The notes under the pieces were generated by a model. The model was not told the DNA's origin. It saw only the letters and a list, made by a program, of their open reading frames with translations, and made no database searches. A program made the position numbers and the translations under genes. A stretch of 64,000 nt of DNA, from positions 1,984,001 through 2,048,000 of the forward strand of contig NZ_CP187532.1 of the NCBI RefSeq assembly GCF_049852125.1, given 5' to 3'. The DNA comes from Senimuribacter sp049852125. Its GTDB lineage: Bacteria; Bacillota; Clostridia; Peptostreptococcales; Anaerovoracaceae. Shown here one piece after another: positions 8,227 to 18,002 of the stretch; position 1 is the stretch's first letter; the number at the start of each line of letters is the position of its first letter.

Positions 8227-9951
8227 TTACATACGTTCCGGCGCTTTCATGCCAAGCAGAGCCAAACCGTTCTTAATCGCCTCCTTGGCAGCCATAACCA
8301 AAGCCACCTTGGCAGTCTTTTCAGCTTCATTATCGGTAAGGATATGCTCGTCATGATAGAAGCGGTTAAAGCCCTGCGCCATATCCACGATATGTCTGGT
8401 TACAATAGAAGGCTCATATTTTTCTCCCGCGTCCTTAACGATTGCAGGGAATTTATACAGTAACTTCGCAAGCTCGTAAGCGCTATCACTGCACAGATAA
8501 CTGCAATCCAGCCCATCAGCCTCGGCGGCCTTGCTGACAATCTCCTCACCGGCCTTACGCAATACGGAAGCGCATCTTGCATGGGTATACTGCACATACG
8601 GACCGGTTTCACCATCAAAATTGAGGACCTTATCCCATTTGAAGACATAATCCTTGATTCTGTTATTCGACAGCTCCTGGAAAATAACAGCGCCGATTCC
8701 TACTGTTTTGGCAGTCTCATCGATGGCCTCCTCTGATGCTCCCGGATTCTTTTCCGCGATGATTTCTCTGGTCTTTTCTACTGCCTTATTCAATACGTCT
8801 TCCAGGAAAACAACGCGTCCATGTCTGGTAGACATAGTGCCTTCTTCCAGGCTGACCAAGCCAAACGGCACATGAATACAGTCCTTTTCCCACTGATAAC
8901 CCATCAGCTGCAGTACCTTTTTCCACTGCGCAAAGTGCAAATTCTGCTGAGAAGCGACTACGTAGATATTCTTATAGAAATCATAGGTTTCTTTTCTGTA
9001 ATTAGCCGCCGCGATATCTCTGGTGATATACAGCGTTGAGCCATCAGATTTGGTAATCAGCGCAACACCGAGACCATATTCTTCTAGATCTACAATCTGC
9101 GCGCCCTGAGATTCCTGCATCAGTCCCTTTTCCTTCAGCTCATTGACGAAACGCGGCATTTTGTCAGAATAAAAGCTTTCGCCTGCATAGGAGTCAAAGG
9201 TAATTCCCAGCATATCGTAAACTCTGTTGAATTCTTTCAGAGATTCATCGCGGAACCACTGCCACAGCTCAGTTTCTTCCTTTTCACCGTGCTCCAGTCT
9301 TGTAAAAATTTCTCTTGCTTCATCGTCAAGTTCAGGATGAGTTTCCACCTCTACATGGAACTTGGTATAGTAGCTGAGAAGCGTCTTAATCGGCTCTTTG
9401 ACGACGTCTTCCTTGTTGCCCCAGTGTCTGTAAGCACAGATCATCTTTCCGAACTGCGTGCCGTAGTCCCCCAGGTGATTGATTCTGACAACGTCATAAC
9501 CTAAAGCGTCATAAATCTTGTAGATGGAATTTCCGATTACCGTACTTCTGATGTGACCGATATGGAACGGCTTCGCGATATTCGGGGAAGAATATTCCAC
9601 AATGACCTTCTTTCCATCGCCCACATTGGACTTCCCGAAATCCTCTTTCTGTTCCAAAACCTCACGAAGCACGTCGCCCACAAATTCTTCCTTGGAAATA
9701 AACATATTTACATACGCATTAACCTGCTCGACCTTTTCAAACAAAGGATTTCCGCTCAGACCCTCTGCTATGCCCTTTGCAATGAGAGGCGGCGCTTTAC
9801 GCAAGGTCTTTGCTAATTTAAAGCATGGAAACGCATAATCCCCCATCTTCGTATCCTGGGGCACTTCTACCATAGCCTCAATTTCGGAGAGCTCCAGCCC
9901 TTCCACCTGCTGCGCGATCAATTTCGCGATTTCTTCCTTAAAATTTACCAT
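8227..9951 (-). CDS. argS: Arginine--tRNA ligase
   Basis: Class I aminoacyl-tRNA synthetase of 574 residues, which charges tRNA-Arg with arginine using ATP. An N-terminal additional domain (1-110) precedes the class I HIGH signature in PFHIGHIRSTVIGN near residue 130. The degenerate KMSKS equivalent is MSTRHGR near residue 373, as is usual for ArgRS. The DALR anticodon-binding domain fills the last 120 residues and ends in the family-typical GLALLGMKAPERM. It overlaps the DUF523 gene by 14 bases. Confidence 0.97.
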   Translation of the reverse strand: MVNFKEEIAKLIAQQVEGLELSEIEAMVEVPQDTKMGDYAFPCFKLAKTLRKAPPLIAKGIAEGLSGNPLFEKVEQVNAYVNMFISKEEFVGDVLREVLEQKEDFGKSNVGDGKKVIVEYSSPNIAKPFHIGHIRSTVIGNSIYKIYDALGYDVVRINHLGDYGTQFGKMICAYRHWGNKEDVVKEPIKTLLSYYTKFHVEVETHPELDDEAREIFTRLEHGEKEETELWQWFRDESLKEFNRVYDMLGITFDSYAGESFYSDKMPRFVNELKEKGLMQESQGAQIVDLEEYGLGVALITKSDGSTLYITRDIAAANYRKETYDFYKNIYVVASQQNLHFAQWKKVLQLMGYQWEKDCIHVPFGLVSLEEGTMSTRHGRVVFLEDVLNKAVEKTREIIAEKNPGASEEAIDETAKTVGIGAVIFQELSNNRIKDYVFKWDKVLNFDGETGPYVQYTHARCASVLRKAGEEIVSKAAEADGLDCSYLCSDSAYELAKLLYKFPAIVKDAGEKYEPSIVTRHIVDMAQGFNRFYHDEHILTDNEAEKTAKVALVMAAKEAIKNGLALLGMKAPERM

Positions 9952-10384
9952 CTTTTATCTCCTTCTCTGAAATAACTTTGATACCTCTGTCACGGAGCTT
10001 CGCTGCAAAACAGCCCCAACCGTCTGTCAGTGTTCCGCTGAAAGTCCCGTCATAGATCCTCCCGCTTCCACAGGACGGACTGTTGGCTTTTAATATTGCT
10101 CCTTCAATTTCTTCACCTCGCCGCTGTGCCTCCTGCAATGCGGCCAGTAGGGAAATCGTAGAGCCCTTAGCAAAAGCCTCGGTTACGTCTTTCCCCTCTT
10201 TATCCATAATTCTGTCTCCAATTCGCTCTGCGGGCGGTCTTGGTACCGGTAATCCGCTGGCTGCCTCCGGGCAGACGCCGCAGCAGGAATGCTCCGCGCG
10301 AAAATCCGCCGCCTCCTGACAGAAATTATTGCCTCCATTATATTTACAGTTTGCGCCTAATAAGCAGCTGCTGATCAAATACAT
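9938..10384 (-). CDS. DUF523 family protein (YbbK-like)
   Basis: Small protein of 148 residues with the conserved Cys pattern of DUF523: SSCLLGANCKYNGG at the N-terminus, CPEAASGLPVPRPPAE near residue 38 and LKANSPSCGSG near residue 93. The function of the family is not established; conserved cysteines suggest metal or Fe-S binding or a thiol role. It lies between mutS2 (7 bases) and argS (overlap) inside the long leftward operon. Confidence 0.88.
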   Translation of the reverse strand: MYLISSCLLGANCKYNGGNNFCQEAADFRAEHSCCGVCPEAASGLPVPRPPAERIGDRIMDKEGKDVTEAFAKGSTISLLAALQEAQRRGEEIEGAILKANSPSCGSGRIYDGTFSGTLTDGWGCFAAKLRDRGIKVISEKEIKDGKF

Positions 10385-10390
10385 AGTCTG

Positions 10391-12769
10391 TCACTCCGAT
10401 TTTAATTTAACAATAGTAACGCCCTCGCCGCCTTCATTATAATTGCCTTTGCGGAAAGAAGCAACATGTTTATGACGTTTCATCATCGCACGTAGTCCGT
10501 TCTTCAAAACGCCTTCCCCTCTGCCGTGGATTACGGTTACTTCCTGCAGACCCGCCACATAGGCGTCATCCAGATATTTGTCTACGTCCATCACCGCGTC
10601 GTCCAGGTTTTCACCCTGTACGTTGATCGTAATTGATATATTCTGTGCTTTTGCCTTATACAAGCCTCCATATCCGGACGTCTTGGACTGCTTTTTTTTC
10701 TCAGTTCCGTCTACGATGAGCATTAAATCATCCACATTAAGGTTGGCCTTCATAATACCGATTTTAACCTGCAGATCTCCTTTGTCATCAGGAAGAGACA
10801 AAACCTCCCCGTTTTGATCCAGCGACAGAACCTTCACCCGATCGCCGATCCGTAGCTGAGAAGCGTCTATAGGCTGATTGTTGACCCTTCGGATAATTCT
10901 CTCCTGATACTTTTCTTCGCTTTCTCTCAGCTTACGTCTGCTCTTGTCAAACCGTTTGTTTCTTTCGCCTAAGCTCTGAACCTTAGAAAGCTGCCGCAAC
11001 TCCTTCTGAACCTCGCTGGCCGTCTCTCTGGCGTCCCGCAGCATAACCCTGGCTTCCTCTCTGGCATCAGCGATGATCTTCTCCTTTTTCTTCTCCAGAG
11101 CCGATAGCTCCCGTTCAATCTCCTCTTGCTTTTTCTTCATTGAGATATTGATCATGACGGCTTCATCGCGCTCAGCTTCAGCCTTTTTCTTATCAGCTTC
11201 GATCGCGCTGATCACTTCTTCAAATTCAATATCTCCCCGTTCAATCAGCTGACCTGCTCTGTCGATAAGACTCTCTGGCAATCCCAGCTTTCTCGAAATT
11301 TCAAAAGCGTTGGATTTCCCAGGTATGCCGATCGTCAACCTGTATGTCGGACTTAAAGTCGTTACATCAAACTCCATAGAAGCATTTTCAACACCCTCCG
11401 TAGAAAGCGCATACTTCTTAATCTCATTATAATGGGTTGTAGCGATGGTGCAAGCTCCCCTTTTATAAAGTGTCTCCAGAATCGAGATCGCAAGGGCCGC
11501 TCCCTCCGTAGGATCTGTGCCTGCCCCTAATTCATCCACCAGTACCAAACTGTGATCGTCCGCTTCCTCCACAATCCTCACAATATTCTTCATGTGAGAA
11601 GAAAAAGTTGATAAGCTCTGTTCGATGCTCTGCTCGTCACCGATATCTGCAAAGACGTCTGAGAAAACAGGAATCTGACTCTGGCTGGAAGCCGGAATAT
11701 GCAATCCGCTGGCCGCCATAAGCGACAATAGTCCCGCGGTTTTCAGCGTCACTGTCTTTCCCCCTGTGTTAGGTCCCGTAACTACCAGAGTTCGATACCC
11801 TTCTCCCACAGCTACGTTGATAGGCACTACCTTTTTGGCGTCAATCAAAGGGTGTCTGCCGGAACGTATATCCAGATGTCCCCGGTCGTTGATCTGCGGC
11901 TCCTCTCCGTCCATGCGTCTTGACAATTTCCCCTTTGCCATAATATAGTCCAGCTGAATGAGCAGCTCCTGATTATTCTTAATATCGTGATAACGCTCTG
12001 CAACGGCTTCCGACAGTTCAGTCAGAATGCGGGCAATCTCCGCCTGCTCCGCCAATTCTAGCTCCCGCAGTTCATTATTTAAGTTGACGATAGCTTGCGG
12101 TTCAATAAACAGCGTAGCGCCGGCCTTCGACTGATCGTGAACAATCCCCGGGAAGTGCGCTCTGTGCTCCTGCTTCACCGGTATTACATATCTTCCATCG
12201 CGAATTGTAACAATCGCATCCTGCAGATATGTTCTATTAGCCGTTGAACTGATCATCTGATTCAGCTTATTTCGTATGGCCTCGTTTTGTCTGGCCATTG
12301 TTCTGCGAATAGATCTCAGCTCGCCGGACGCGTTATCGCTCATTTCATCCTCCGACAAAATGCATCGGTCAATGTTTTCCATAAGTCGTGGCATCACTAC
12401 CAGCAGCTCTGTCATAGACCGTATCAATGGCAGCTCTGGTAAATCGCTTTTCATAAAAGAAACAATTCTGCTCGCAATGGATAAATTATAGTGAATCTGC
12501 AGCAGCTGCTTCATAGTCAAAGCTCCGCCTTTCCTTGCAAATCCAACGCTTCCAGCGATATCATAGATGCCGCCTGTAGGAAGCGCCCCTTTACGCACAA
12601 TAAGGTCAACCGCCTCAGTGGTTGACCTTAATTCTTCTGAAATTACCCGAATATCGGTATAGGGAAGCAGATGAGAAGCCATCTCCCGCGTCATATCACA
12701 GCCTGCTTCCTCCTTCAAAAGTTCAATTATTTTTTTGTACTCTAACACATCAAGTGCTTTTTTATTCAT
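10391..12769 (-). CDS. mutS2: Endonuclease MutS2
   Basis: Protein of 792 residues, normal for MutS2. The core ATPase has Walker A in VVTGPNTGGKTVTLK near residue 330 and Walker B in LVLVDELGAGTDPTEG near residue 410. A long charged coiled coil spans about 515-620. The C-terminal Smr nuclease domain ends in TVIHGRGEGVLKNGLR near residue 748. MutS2 acts in ribosome collision rescue or suppresses recombination; it is not a mismatch-repair MutS. It follows zapA after 10 bases, a very common Firmicutes pairing. Confidence 0.96.
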   Translation of the reverse strand: MNKKALDVLEYKKIIELLKEEAGCDMTREMASHLLPYTDIRVISEELRSTTEAVDLIVRKGALPTGGIYDIAGSVGFARKGGALTMKQLLQIHYNLSIASRIVSFMKSDLPELPLIRSMTELLVVMPRLMENIDRCILSEDEMSDNASGELRSIRRTMARQNEAIRNKLNQMISSTANRTYLQDAIVTIRDGRYVIPVKQEHRAHFPGIVHDQSKAGATLFIEPQAIVNLNNELRELELAEQAEIARILTELSEAVAERYHDIKNNQELLIQLDYIMAKGKLSRRMDGEEPQINDRGHLDIRSGRHPLIDAKKVVPINVAVGEGYRTLVVTGPNTGGKTVTLKTAGLLSLMAASGLHIPASSQSQIPVFSDVFADIGDEQSIEQSLSTFSSHMKNIVRIVEEADDHSLVLVDELGAGTDPTEGAALAISILETLYKRGACTIATTHYNEIKKYALSTEGVENASMEFDVTTLSPTYRLTIGIPGKSNAFEISRKLGLPESLIDRAGQLIERGDIEFEEVISAIEADKKKAEAERDEAVMINISMKKKQEEIERELSALEKKKEKIIADAREEARVMLRDARETASEVQKELRQLSKVQSLGERNKRFDKSRRKLRESEEKYQERIIRRVNNQPIDASQLRIGDRVKVLSLDQNGEVLSLPDDKGDLQVKIGIMKANLNVDDLMLIVDGTEKKKQSKTSGYGGLYKAKAQNISITINVQGENLDDAVMDVDKYLDDAYVAGLQEVTVIHGRGEGVLKNGLRAMMKRHKHVASFRKGNYNEGGEGVTIVKLKSE

Positions 12770-12779
12770 GATATTTCCT

Positions 12780-13244
12780 CTAGCTGTTATTCTTCATTTT
12801 TTCCAGCTCACTCTTCAACTGGATGTTCTCCATCTGTAAATCGAAGAAGGAATTCTCATATTCAGTACATTTTGCCTGCAGCTCCTTAAATCGCTCCTCG
12901 TTTTCTTTCTTTTGATTCTGCATCTGTGACAGGTTTTCCTTATACTGGGCGAAATTCTTCTTCGCGTCCTCCCACATCTTAAGATAATACTTAGAGTCGT
13001 TCTCTAGCTTTGTTATAGAGATTCGAAGCTGCTCCACCTGATTAAGGGCATCAAAGTATTCTTCCGCAACATTTATGGCAGTCAGAATGCCGATGCTGCC
13101 CTGGGCTGCCTCACCGGCAACCCTGCTTATAAGACGCATCTTATTATCAACGTACTCTGCTATTCTCTGAATTTCTTCTTCGGCCTTATCACCGGCTATC
13201 GTATACTCCTGGCCGTAAATCTTTACAGTTACTTTGCTGTCCAT
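12780..13244 (-). CDS. zapA: Cell division protein ZapA
   Basis: Protein of 154 residues that bundles FtsZ filaments at midcell. The N-terminal 1-90 is the ZapA globular domain (VTVKIYGQEYTIAG, then YVDNKMRLI and ILTAINVAEEYF). A coiled coil covers 85-150. It is longer than the roughly 85-100 residue Bacillus ZapA because of this extended coil. The 107-bp triple repeat separates it from pheT upstream, so its transcript must pass through that structured leader unless a promoter lies in 13245-13293. Confidence 0.92.
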   Translation of the reverse strand: MDSKVTVKIYGQEYTIAGDKAEEEIQRIAEYVDNKMRLISRVAGEAAQGSIGILTAINVAEEYFDALNQVEQLRISITKLENDSKYYLKMWEDAKKNFAQYKENLSQMQNQKKENEERFKELQAKCTEYENSFFDLQMENIQLKSELEKMKNNS

Positions 13245-13293
13245 ATTTCCACCTTTCTAACTACGCTGCCATTTCTGTTGACTTGCATCGCCC

Positions 13294-13651
13294 CGTCATC
13301 CTGCCGGCTTGCATCGCCGGGTTAGGACTCTTCGCCGTAGAGTGCCACGCGCTAAAGCGCTGCACTCCTGACGGGGGTCCTACCTACGGCTTCTCTTCGC
13401 CGTCATCCTGCCGGCTTGCATCGCCGGGTTAGGACTCTTCGCCGTAGAGTGCCACGCGCTAAAGCGCTGCACTCCTGACGGGGGTCCTACCTACGGCTTC
13501 TCTTCGCCGTCATCCTGCCGGCTTGCATCGCCGGGTTAGGACTCTTCGCCGTAGAGTGCCACGCGCTAAAGCGCTGCACTCCTGACGGGGGTCCTACCTA
13601 CGGCTTCTCTTCGCCGTCATCCTGCCGGCTTGCATCGCCGGGTTAGGACTC
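13294..13651 (-). repeat. 107-bp tandem repeat, three copies plus part, between pheT and zapA
   Basis: The string CGTCATCCTGCCGGCTTGC starts at 13294, 13401, 13508 and 13615, so the period is exactly 107 bases. The copies look identical. Read in transcription direction each unit begins GAGTCCTAA; in the first unit those bases are the last codons and stop codon of pheT. Each unit can fold: GCCGTA/TACGGC outside, GAGTGC/GCACTC inside, and GCGC-TTTA-GCGC at the tip, plus a CCGGC/GCCGG hairpin. This fills nearly all of the 398-base gap. There is no open frame of note. Confidence 0.92.
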
Positions 13652-16090
13652 CCTTATTACTGCTTGGAATGCTTCTTTTAATGCATCAACAACATTCGCG
13701 TGTACTGAGTCTGCTTCTTCGTCTGTCAGTGTCCTGTCATCGTGTCTATATGTTAGGCTGAATGCAACGCTCTTCTTGCCCTCATCAACCTGTTTTCCTC
13801 TATATACGTCAAAGAGTTTCACGTCTCTGAGAAGCTCCTTGCCAGCCTCTCTGATCTTCTTTTCCATATCGCCGACCAGGGTATCCTCGTCAACAATCAT
13901 CGCTATATCTCTGGATGTCGACGGATACTTCGGCGGCTGATGATAGAGAATTTCTCTGTTTGAAAGCTCTACAATCACATCGAAGAACAATTCGCTCACA
14001 TAAGCGCGTGTTCCGATTCCGTATTTTTCACTTACGTCCGGGTGCACCTCACCCATGATGCCCAGTTCCACCTCCTGACCGTTGATATCTTTGGTGAGAA
14101 TCCGCGCGCATCTGCCCGGGTGATATACTTTGTAGTCCGATTCAGCTGTAAATTCCAGCTCTTTGATGCCTAGTCTTTCCAGCAGCGTGCAGATGATGCC
14201 TTTCAGAGTGAAAAAGTCCTCATCCTTGCCGTAAAGACCCAGCGATAAATTATAAGATTCGACCGGCAGCGCGTTTGCGTCCATCAGATTATTCATGAAG
14301 GTCAGCGCAATTTCGTAAGCGCCTACACGATCGATGTTTCTTGCATAGTTTCTGCCAAGAACCTCCAGCATGCCTGGTGTCAGCAGGGTTCGCATGGCAG
14401 CGGTTTCTTCTCCCATCGGATTGATGATTTCAACCAGATTTCTTTCCCAGGAATCTTCCTCAATGCCGATATTGTCCAGAATCTTCTGGTTGGAGAAGGA
14501 ATAGGTCTGAATTTCATTTAAGCCCATACCGCAGAGCAGGTTTCTGGTCAGATCACGCAGGGCCCAACTCTTGGAAACAGTTCCTACTGTATCAGCCTTC
14601 GGCAGCGTCATTGGCAGATTGTCAAATCCGTATAATCTGGCAACTTCCTCTACACAGTCGATTTCTTCCTTCATATCCTGACGAACAGTCGGCGGCGTCA
14701 CCAGCATGATATCGCCCTCGCCAGCTACCTCCATATCCAGGCGCTTGAAGTAGCCTTCCATTTCCTCTCTCGGAATCTCCGTACCCAGCACCTTGTTTAC
14801 TTTGCTGACTCTGCAGGAGATGGTCACCGGCTTCTGCGGATTGTGATAGACATCCACGCTGCCGTTTAAGACCTTGCCGCATCCCAGCATTTCCACCAGC
14901 TTGCAGACTCTGTCAGCAGCAGCTTCTGCCAGATTCGGGTCCAGGCCTCTTTCATATCTTGCGGAAGCCTCGGTTCTCATATCCAGCTTCTTCATCGAAC
15001 GATGGATGGAATTCTTGTCAAAGCATGCGGATTCCACCAGTACAGTGTTGGTGTCGTCTACGATTTCTGAGTTGAGACCACCCATGATACCCGCAATACC
15101 GATCGGCTTCTCCGCATCGTTGATCATCAAAGTATCGGCGTAAATATCTCTTTCCTGTCCGTCCAAGGTCGTAAACTTATCGCCGTCCTTTGCCACATCA
15201 ACGATAATATGGGAACCAGCCACGCTTCTGATATCGAACGCATGGAGCGGCTGACCGTATTCCATCATGACAAAGTTGGTGATATCTACCATGTTGTTAA
15301 TCGGTCTCATGCCGGCTGCCATCAGCCTTTTCTGCAGCCACCACGGAGACTGTTCGATTTTTACGTCTTTGATGACTCTGGCGGTATAACGAAGGCAATT
15401 TTCATTTCTGACTTCTACGGAAATATAGTCTGACGCGTTTTCATCAGTCTTTTCGCATTCGTTTTCCGGATAGGTCATCTTTTCTTCGAAGACTGCCGCC
15501 GCTTCCTTTGCCATGCCCAGCATGCACAGGCAGTCCGGACGATTCGGCGTGATGCAGAAATCGATGGCATAATCGTGCAGACCCAACGCCTCTACAAAAT
15601 CTTCTCCAAGATGTTCATCCCAGTTTCCCGGCAGCATCCAGATACCGTCCTTGGAAATATACGGCGCAATTTTATCCTCGATGCCCAATTCCTGCGGGCC
15701 GCACATCATACCGTTTGAGACAACGCCTCTCAGCTTGCCCTTGGTAATCTTCACGCCGCCTTCTACCTTCGGCTGGCCGTGAAGGGGTCCCGGAATATGG
15801 CTGTTATGCTTTGCAATCGGGCAATATCCGCCTTCGTAGATATTGGTAGCGCCGGTTACAATCTGCAGCGGTTCTTCTTCTCCTATGTTGATCTGGCAAA
15901 CAACCAGCTTATCCGCGTCAGGATGCTGTTCGATCTTATCAATTCTGCCTACAACGACACCTTGGATACCGGTTCCCAGTTCTTCACAGGTTTCCATGTC
16001 GGAGCCGGACATAATCATACGGTTGCAGAATTCCTCGATTGGCACGTTGACATCTGTATAATCTTTTAACCAATTTAATGATACTAACAT
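13643..16090 (-). CDS. pheT: Phenylalanine--tRNA ligase beta subunit
   Basis: 815 residues, normal for bacterial PheT. It pairs with PheS as an alpha2-beta2 enzyme that charges tRNA-Phe. Domains in order are the N-terminal EMAP-like tRNA-binding domain (39-150), the B3/B4 editing domain (about 210-390), B5 (about 410-480), the catalytic-like core, and the C-terminal ferredoxin-fold anticodon-binding domain (about 715-815, ending FQAVIRES). The stop codon and the last two codons lie inside the first unit of the 107-bp repeat. It follows pheS after 42 bases. Confidence 0.97.
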   Translation of the reverse strand: MLVSLNWLKDYTDVNVPIEEFCNRMIMSGSDMETCEELGTGIQGVVVGRIDKIEQHPDADKLVVCQINIGEEEPLQIVTGATNIYEGGYCPIAKHNSHIPGPLHGQPKVEGGVKITKGKLRGVVSNGMMCGPQELGIEDKIAPYISKDGIWMLPGNWDEHLGEDFVEALGLHDYAIDFCITPNRPDCLCMLGMAKEAAAVFEEKMTYPENECEKTDENASDYISVEVRNENCLRYTARVIKDVKIEQSPWWLQKRLMAAGMRPINNMVDITNFVMMEYGQPLHAFDIRSVAGSHIIVDVAKDGDKFTTLDGQERDIYADTLMINDAEKPIGIAGIMGGLNSEIVDDTNTVLVESACFDKNSIHRSMKKLDMRTEASARYERGLDPNLAEAAADRVCKLVEMLGCGKVLNGSVDVYHNPQKPVTISCRVSKVNKVLGTEIPREEMEGYFKRLDMEVAGEGDIMLVTPPTVRQDMKEEIDCVEEVARLYGFDNLPMTLPKADTVGTVSKSWALRDLTRNLLCGMGLNEIQTYSFSNQKILDNIGIEEDSWERNLVEIINPMGEETAAMRTLLTPGMLEVLGRNYARNIDRVGAYEIALTFMNNLMDANALPVESYNLSLGLYGKDEDFFTLKGIICTLLERLGIKELEFTAESDYKVYHPGRCARILTKDINGQEVELGIMGEVHPDVSEKYGIGTRAYVSELFFDVIVELSNREILYHQPPKYPSTSRDIAMIVDEDTLVGDMEKKIREAGKELLRDVKLFDVYRGKQVDEGKKSVAFSLTYRHDDRTLTDEEADSVHANVVDALKEAFQAVIRES

Positions 16091-16132
16091 TTTATTTTAA
16101 CCTCATAATGATCGTATTTCTTTCACTGTAAC

Positions 16133-17155
16133 TTATTTGAACTGTTCGATGAATCTCATGTCGTTTTCGTATAGGAAACGAATATCGTCGATTCCGTACT
16201 TAAGCATGGCGATTCTCTCCACACCCATGCCAACCGCGAAGCCAGTATACTTTTCTGTGTCGATACCGCCTGCCTGATGTACATGAGGATGGGTCATGCC
16301 GCAGCCCAGAATTTCAATCCAGCCGCTGCCTTTGCAGACAGGACAGCCTTTGCCGCCGCATTTGAAACAGGAAACGTCCATTTCCGCGCTCGGCTCAGTG
16401 AATGGGAAGTGACTTGGACGGAACTTGGTTCTCGTCTCTGGTCCGAAAAGCTGTTTCGCCATATGGTCGAGAGAGCCTTTCAAATCTCCCATAGTAATGC
16501 CCTCGCCGATGACCATCATTTCTATCTGATGGAATGTCGGAGAATGTGTCGCGTCCGGTGTGTCTACCCTGTAACATCTTCCTGGAATTAAAACTTTGTA
16601 TGGCAGAGGCATATCGTGCTCTGCTCTGATCTCCGCAGACGAGGTATGAGGTCTTAATACCTTGTCTTCGCTGATATAGAACGTATCGGTCAGGTCTCTC
16701 GCCGGATGATTCTCCGGAGAGTTGAGCGCGTCGAAAGTATTGTAAACAGTATCCACATCCGGTCCTTCGTAGACGGAATAACCCATGCCCTTAAAGATTT
16801 CCACTACTTCATCGATAACCTGGGTAATCGGATGTTTCACACCATAAACGACAGTTCTGCCCGGCTCGGTTACATCGATTTTTTCTGCCTTGAATTTTGC
16901 TTCCTTTGCCTTCTCTTTTACTTCAACAGCTTTTTCAGAAAGCAGCTGTTCAAACTCTGCTTTCACTTTATTCGCGGCCTGCCCCAGGGCCTTCTTTTCT
17001 TCTGGAGGAAGCTTTCCCATAGAACGGAGGATCTGCGTAAGCTCACCCTTCTTTCCAAGGATCTTAACTCTTACTTCTTCTGTGTCTGCCAGAGAGGATG
17101 CCTTGGCTAGTTGTGCTTTGGCTTCTTCCAGCATTTTCGCTAATTTCTCTTGCAT
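16133..17155 (-). CDS. pheS: Phenylalanine--tRNA ligase alpha subunit
   Basis: Class II synthetase subunit of 340 residues. An N-terminal coiled-coil domain (1-90) binds tRNA. Class II motif 2 is seen in LIPGRCYRVDTPDATHSPTFHQ near residues 190-210, and motif 3 in GFAVGMGVERIAMLKYGIDD near residue 310. The C-terminal end DMRFIEQFK is typical. It starts 5 bases after the trmH-like gene; no T-box leader is possible in so short a gap. Confidence 0.97.
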   Translation of the reverse strand: MQEKLAKMLEEAKAQLAKASSLADTEEVRVKILGKKGELTQILRSMGKLPPEEKKALGQAANKVKAEFEQLLSEKAVEVKEKAKEAKFKAEKIDVTEPGRTVVYGVKHPITQVIDEVVEIFKGMGYSVYEGPDVDTVYNTFDALNSPENHPARDLTDTFYISEDKVLRPHTSSAEIRAEHDMPLPYKVLIPGRCYRVDTPDATHSPTFHQIEMMVIGEGITMGDLKGSLDHMAKQLFGPETRTKFRPSHFPFTEPSAEMDVSCFKCGGKGCPVCKGSGWIEILGCGMTHPHVHQAGGIDTEKYTGFAVGMGVERIAMLKYGIDDIRFLYENDMRFIEQFK

Positions 17156-17160
17156 CTTAT

Positions 17161-17943
17161 TTATACCTCACATAAAAAATTTCTTCTCTGTGCCTCGTAC
17201 ATCAATATGCCTGCGGCAACAGCAGCATTAAGGGATTCCAGACTGCCCTCCATCGGAATCCTTACTCTGACGTCGGCCAATTGTATAAGTTCATCGCTTA
17301 CGCCGCCGCCTTCATTGCCTATGACCAGAGCCGTAGCGCAAGAAAGGTCTGCGTCAAAGTATAAGGTGTCGGTATTTAGACTTGTCACAACCAGCTTCTT
17401 ACCTAAGCTGTCGGCAAGCTCTCTCAGTTCCCTACCGTCCTCGACATGAACGATAGGGATTCTAAAGACGGAACCGGCCGCCGCGCGTATGGTCTTCGGC
17501 GAAAAGATATCCGCCGTGCCCTTTACCGCAACGACTGCTGCATACCCGGCGCCCTCGGCTGTCCTGATGATCGTGCCGATATTGCCCGGATCCTGCAATC
17601 TATCCAAAACAACAAAGTTGCTGTTTTCTGTAGTAATCGCTCCCAGCTCTCCGACTGTGTATTGTCTCTTTCTGACTACTGCGATAACGCCCTGACTTGT
17701 CTCTGTCTGCGCTAATCTGTCAAAAAGCTTCCCATCCATGACATACTTTTCACCGTCAGGCAAACCTTCTCCCAAAGTATCCTCCCGCAAAATCATATAG
17801 CACAAATCCTGCCTCGGAACTTCCTGCATAAGATTAAATCCCTCTATGAGATATTTGCCCTCTCTGTCCCTGTATTTTTTTTGAGCTAGCTTTTGGCATT
17901 CCTTATATATTCTGTTTTCTCTGGAGCGGATTTCTTTCATCAT
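17161..17943 (-). CDS. TrmH/SpoU family RNA 2'-O-methyltransferase
   Basis: SPOUT methyltransferase of about 260 residues that uses S-adenosylmethionine to methylate ribose in rRNA or tRNA. The N-terminal substrate-binding domain (1-100) precedes the SpoU motifs LQDPGNIGTIIRTAEG, VIGNEGGGVSDEL and IPMEGSLESLNAAVAAG. The exact target base is not predictable; such genes next to pheS are often annotated as 23S rRNA methyltransferases. The open frame extends up to 17973, but that part lies inside the ftsZ terminator, so the ATG at 17943 (or the adjacent one at 17940) is preferred. Confidence 0.88.
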   Translation of the reverse strand: MMKEIRSRENRIYKECQKLAQKKYRDREGKYLIEGFNLMQEVPRQDLCYMILREDTLGEGLPDGEKYVMDGKLFDRLAQTETSQGVIAVVRKRQYTVGELGAITTENSNFVVLDRLQDPGNIGTIIRTAEGAGYAAVVAVKGTADIFSPKTIRAAAGSVFRIPIVHVEDGRELRELADSLGKKLVVTSLNTDTLYFDADLSCATALVIGNEGGGVSDELIQLADVRVRIPMEGSLESLNAAVAAGILMYEAQRRNFLCEV

Positions 17944-17955
17944 AGTAATTACACG

Positions 17956-17984
17956 AAAAAGCCGGTCACGCAAATGCCGGCTTT
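17956..17984 (-). terminator. Terminator behind ftsZ
   Basis: The 8-bp stem AAAGCCGG/CCGGCTTT with an 11-base loop is followed on the minus strand by further T residues. It begins 19 bases after the ftsZ stop and separates the cell-wall genes from trmH-pheST. It leaves no obvious new promoter for trmH, so read-through is likely. Confidence 0.75.
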
Positions 17985-18002
17985 CCTACAAAGCAATAAA
18001 GG

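Noticed and set aside
13294..13651. CRISPR or rho-independent terminator series
   Set aside because: Units are identical over their full length with no spacers, and the stems lack T tails.
17156..17160. T-box leader before pheS
   Set aside because: Only five bases separate pheS from the upstream gene.
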